Below, piece after piece: positions 61,292-64,000 of a stretch of DNA of 64,000 nucleotides. The stretch covers positions 156,358 through 220,357 of the forward strand of contig JADMXW010000007.1 in NCBI GenBank assembly GCA_015548865.1. The letters run 5' to 3'. The notes beneath the pieces were generated by a model, which did no database searches, was not told the DNA's origin, and saw only the letters and a program-made list of their open reading frames with translations. A program made the translations under genes and the position numbers. Position 1 is the stretch's first letter, and every line of letters begins with the position of its first letter. The stretch comes from Serratia marcescens. GTDB taxonomy: Bacteria; Pseudomonadota; Gammaproteobacteria; Enterobacterales; Enterobacteriaceae.

Positions 61292-61302
61292 GGTTAATAA
61301 GG

Positions 61303-63981
61303 ATGACAGAAGAACCCAATCGTCCCAATCCCGACCATCTGTTAAAACAGACTGACGCCTTACACCGGGGGAGACTGAAAATCTTCTTTGGTGCAAGTGC
61401 TGGCGTAGGGAAAACATATGCCATGCTACAGGAGGCTCAACGCCTGAGGGCACAGGGACTTGATATTCTGATTGGGGTTGTCGAAACCCATGGCCGTAAG
61501 GAAACGGCCGCTTTACTGAATGGATTAGTGACGCTACCTCCTCGACGGATAGCTTATCGGGGGCGTCTCATTCAGGAGTTTGATCTGGACGCTGCGCTTG
61601 CGCGGCGTCCTGCGCTGATTCTGATGGATGAACTCGCACACAGCAACGCACCGGGTTCACGCCATCCCAAGCGCTGGCAAGATGTAGAAGAACTCTTGGA
61701 CGCGGGTATTGATGTTTTCACCACGGTTAACGTACAACATCTGGAAAGCCTTAATGATGTTGTCAGCGGGGTTACAGGTATCCAGGTTCGGGAAACGATT
61801 CCGGACCCCTTCTTTGATGCTGCCAATGAAGTTGTTCTCGTTGATCTCCCGGCTGATGACCTGCGTCAGCGTTTGCACGAGGGCAAGGTGTATATCGGTG
61901 GCCAAGCCGAGCGGGCAATTGAACATTTTTTCCGTAAAGGCAATTTGATTGCGTTGCGGGAGTTGGCGCTGCGGCGCACGGCCGATCGTGTAGACGACCA
62001 AATGCGAGCCTGGCGGGATCGTCAGGGTGAAGAAAAAGTCTGGCACACTCGCGATGCCATTTTACTGTGTATCGGGCAGGGGAGTGGAAACGAAAAGTTG
62101 GTGCGCACCGCAGCGCGTCTGGCAGCAAAACTGGGAAGTGTATGGCATGCGGTGTATGTAGAAACGCCTGTTTTGCATAAGCTGCCGGAACAACAGCGGC
62201 GTGCCATATTGAGTACATTGCAATTTGCTCAGGATCTCGGTGCAGAAACGGCAACGCTGTCGGAGCCTGCTCCGGAAAAAGCGATACTGCGTTATGCGCG
62301 CGAACACAATCTTGGGAAAATCATTATTGGTCGACATAACCGCCGACGCTGGTTTCATCGCCCAGGTTTTGCCGAAAGACTCGCTGCACGCGCTCCCGAT
62401 CTTGATTTGGTGATGATTGCTCTTGATGACACGCCTACCGTTTTGCAGGCCAAAATGGCGGATAATCGTGCCTTGAGTGATAAATGGCGCGTACAAATTC
62501 AGGGATGTTGCCTAGCGCTGGTATTGTGCACATTGATTACGCTCGTCGCTAATCAGTGGCTTATGGCATTTGATGCCGCTAATTTGGTGATGCTCTATTT
62601 GCTTGGCGTTGTGGTCGTAGCACTGTTTTATGGCCGCTGGCCGTCGGTGCTGGCAACGTTTATCAATGTCATTAGCTTTGACCTGTTTTTTATTGCCCCC
62701 AGAGGCACCCTTGCCGTTTCTGATGTCCAGTATCTGCTTACATTTGCCGTGATGCTGACGGTGGGGCTTATCATCGGCAATTTAACGGCTGGCGTGCGTT
62801 ATCAGGCACGTATTGCTCGTTACAGGGAGCAGCGAACACGCCAACTCTACGAGATGTCTAAAGCATTGTCAGCCGGACGCAGTAATGCTGATGTCGCACA
62901 AACCAGCGAGAAATTCATTCAGTCGACGTTTAATGCCCTGAGTCAGGTATTACTGCCAGACCAGACAGGCAAACTGAACGCGGTCACTCAGCGTCAGGGC
63001 ATGACACCGTGGGATGATGCAATTGCGCGCTGGAGTTTTGACAAAGGATTGCCTGCAGGGGCGGGTACGGATACGTTACCCGGCGTCCCTTACCTTATTC
63101 TGCCACTGAAAAGCACAAAAAAAACACACGGTCTGGTGATTGTTGAACCTTTGAATCTGCGCCAGTTGATGATCCCAGAGCAGCAACGGCTACTTGAAAC
63201 CTTCATTATGCTGATTGCCAGCACGTTAGAACGGCAGTCACTCATTTCAAGCGAAGAACAGGCGAGACTCAATAGTGAGCGCGAGCAATTACGTAATTCA
63301 CTCTTGGCCGCATTGTCTCACGATCTGCGTACCCCGCTAACCGTCCTGTTTGGACAGACGGAAATTCTCACACTGGATTTGATCAGCGAAGGTTCAAAAC
63401 ATGCCGTGCAAGCGAGTGAAATCCGACAACATGTCCTGAATACGACTCGCTTGGTTAATAACCTACTGGATATGGCACGCATTCAATCGGGTGGATTTAA
63501 TCTCAAGAAAGAGTGGATTACGCTTGAAGAGATGATAGGCAGCGCCTTACGTACACTGGAAATGTCTTTGAACGGGCGAAAAATCAAACTTGATATGCCC
63601 GACCCATTAAGTTTGGTCTATGTTGACGGGGTATTATTCGAACGCGTGTTAATTAACCTTCTGGAAAACGCAGTGAAATATGCGGGCCGTGACGCTACCA
63701 TTGGACTGAGTGCGAATATTACTCATGGTCAGTTGGAAATTGACGTTTGGGACAATGGTAAAGGAATACCCCATGGACAGGAGCAGGCCATTTTCGACAA
63801 ATTTGCCAGAGGAAGTAAAGAATCCACTATTCCCGGCGTGGGGCTTGGCCTGGCGATTTGCCAGGCCATTGTCGAGGTACATGGTGGTACCATCTTCGCT
63901 GGTAATCGTGAGGACGGTGGGGCCAGCTTTATTGTTCGCCTGCCTCAGGATACGCCTCCCCAGCTTGATGATGTCGAGTGA
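61303..63981 (+). CDS. kdpD: Potassium/turgor sensor kinase KdpD
   Basis: An 892-residue sensor kinase. The N-terminal KdpD domain carries Walker A GASAGVGKTYAML (about 29-41) and DELAHSN; a universal-stress-protein domain follows (about 245-370). Four membrane helices lie at about 395-490, then a GAF-like region and the kinase core: H-box ALSHDLRTPLTVL, N-box LLENAVKYAG and G-box GVGLGLAICQA. It phosphorylates KdpE when potassium is limiting. The start MTEEPNRPN gives the E. coli length; the open frame extends back into kdpC. Confidence 0.96.
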   Translation: MTEEPNRPNPDHLLKQTDALHRGRLKIFFGASAGVGKTYAMLQEAQRLRAQGLDILIGVVETHGRKETAALLNGLVTLPPRRIAYRGRLIQEFDLDAALARRPALILMDELAHSNAPGSRHPKRWQDVEELLDAGIDVFTTVNVQHLESLNDVVSGVTGIQVRETIPDPFFDAANEVVLVDLPADDLRQRLHEGKVYIGGQAERAIEHFFRKGNLIALRELALRRTADRVDDQMRAWRDRQGEEKVWHTRDAILLCIGQGSGNEKLVRTAARLAAKLGSVWHAVYVETPVLHKLPEQQRRAILSTLQFAQDLGAETATLSEPAPEKAILRYAREHNLGKIIIGRHNRRRWFHRPGFAERLAARAPDLDLVMIALDDTPTVLQAKMADNRALSDKWRVQIQGCCLALVLCTLITLVANQWLMAFDAANLVMLYLLGVVVVALFYGRWPSVLATFINVISFDLFFIAPRGTLAVSDVQYLLTFAVMLTVGLIIGNLTAGVRYQARIARYREQRTRQLYEMSKALSAGRSNADVAQTSEKFIQSTFNALSQVLLPDQTGKLNAVTQRQGMTPWDDAIARWSFDKGLPAGAGTDTLPGVPYLILPLKSTKKTHGLVIVEPLNLRQLMIPEQQRLLETFIMLIASTLERQSLISSEEQARLNSEREQLRNSLLAALSHDLRTPLTVLFGQTEILTLDLISEGSKHAVQASEIRQHVLNTTRLVNNLLDMARIQSGGFNLKKEWITLEEMIGSALRTLEMSLNGRKIKLDMPDPLSLVYVDGVLFERVLINLLENAVKYAGRDATIGLSANITHGQLEIDVWDNGKGIPHGQEQAIFDKFARGSKESTIPGVGLGLAICQAIVEVHGGTIFAGNREDGGASFIVRLPQDTPPQLDDVE

Positions 63982-63987
63982 TGTCAT

Positions 63988-64000
63988 GTGATCACGGTAT
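63988..64000 (+). CDS. kdpE: Probable start of kdpE response regulator (cut by window edge)
   Basis: Only four codons are visible: GTG ATC ACG GTA, reading MITV, which would fit the usual KdpE opening. kdpE follows kdpD in known operons. An ATG at 63981 in another frame is the alternative start; the next bases are outside the window. Confidence 0.35.

Noticed and set aside
61129-61302. Upstream extension of KdpD
   Set aside because: It lies within kdpC in another frame and would exceed the family length.

Overview
The window looks like a chromosomal segment of an Enterobacterales bacterium. The order and sequence of its nrf, ccm, nap, narQ/narP and kdp genes closely match the Escherichia coli proteins as I remember them. 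The TRAP carboxylate genes, the invasin-like adhesin and the plant-pathogen style of the accessory genes point towards Pectobacteriaceae (Pectobacterium, Dickeya or Brenneria-like). That placement is inference; no rRNA or other marker is present. I saw no tRNA, rRNA, CRISPR array, prophage or complete IS element.

Layout. (1) 1-2016: an inverse-autotransporter adhesin (intimin/invasin type) that runs off the left edge. (2) 2.7-12.1 kb: two divergent catabolic operons. Leftward: a TRAP transporter, a GlcG-like protein, an Asp/Glu racemase-like protein and a beta-keto acid cleavage enzyme. Rightward: an OtnK-OtnC-OtnI tetronate-type pathway with a DeoR regulator. (3) 12.3-15.3 kb: two c-di-GMP proteins, a PilZ/degenerate HD-GYP protein and an intact EAL protein. 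(4) 15.7-38.2 kb: one continuous anaerobic nitrate-to-ammonia block: nrfABCDEFG (nrfD frameshifted), ccmABCDEFGHI, napFDAGHBC on the other strand, then narQ and narP. Nap reduces nitrate and Nrf reduces nitrite to ammonium in the periplasm, Ccm and NrfEFG attach the hemes, and NarQP senses nitrate/nitrite.

(5) 38.2-39.7 kb: a divergent EamA exporter and MarR pair with a perfect 20-bp palindrome between them. (6) 39.7-46.3 kb: an operon for an AfuABC-like ABC importer, an unusual inositol-monophosphatase/dual-specificity-phosphatase fusion and a LacI regulator. (7) 46.7-56.6 kb: an accessory redox cluster. It has an NmrA-like reductase, a LysR regulator and a cytoplasmic aldo/keto reductase; two exported flavodoxins around a DUF4405-like membrane cytochrome; a two-component system; an exported aldo/keto reductase; and an exported Cys-type alpha/beta hydrolase. 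A 32-bp composite motif occurs both in front of the flavodoxin genes and between the exported reductase and the hydrolase, which ties them into one probable regulon. This is the best candidate in the window for an undescribed system. (8) 56.8-64 kb: kdpFABCD and the first codons of a probable kdpE.

A small non-coding mobile-type repeat with shared terminal inverted repeats occurs four times (7801, 37506, 46526, 47563), always between genes. Gene starts were chosen by ribosome-binding site and family length, so several differ from the longest open frame.
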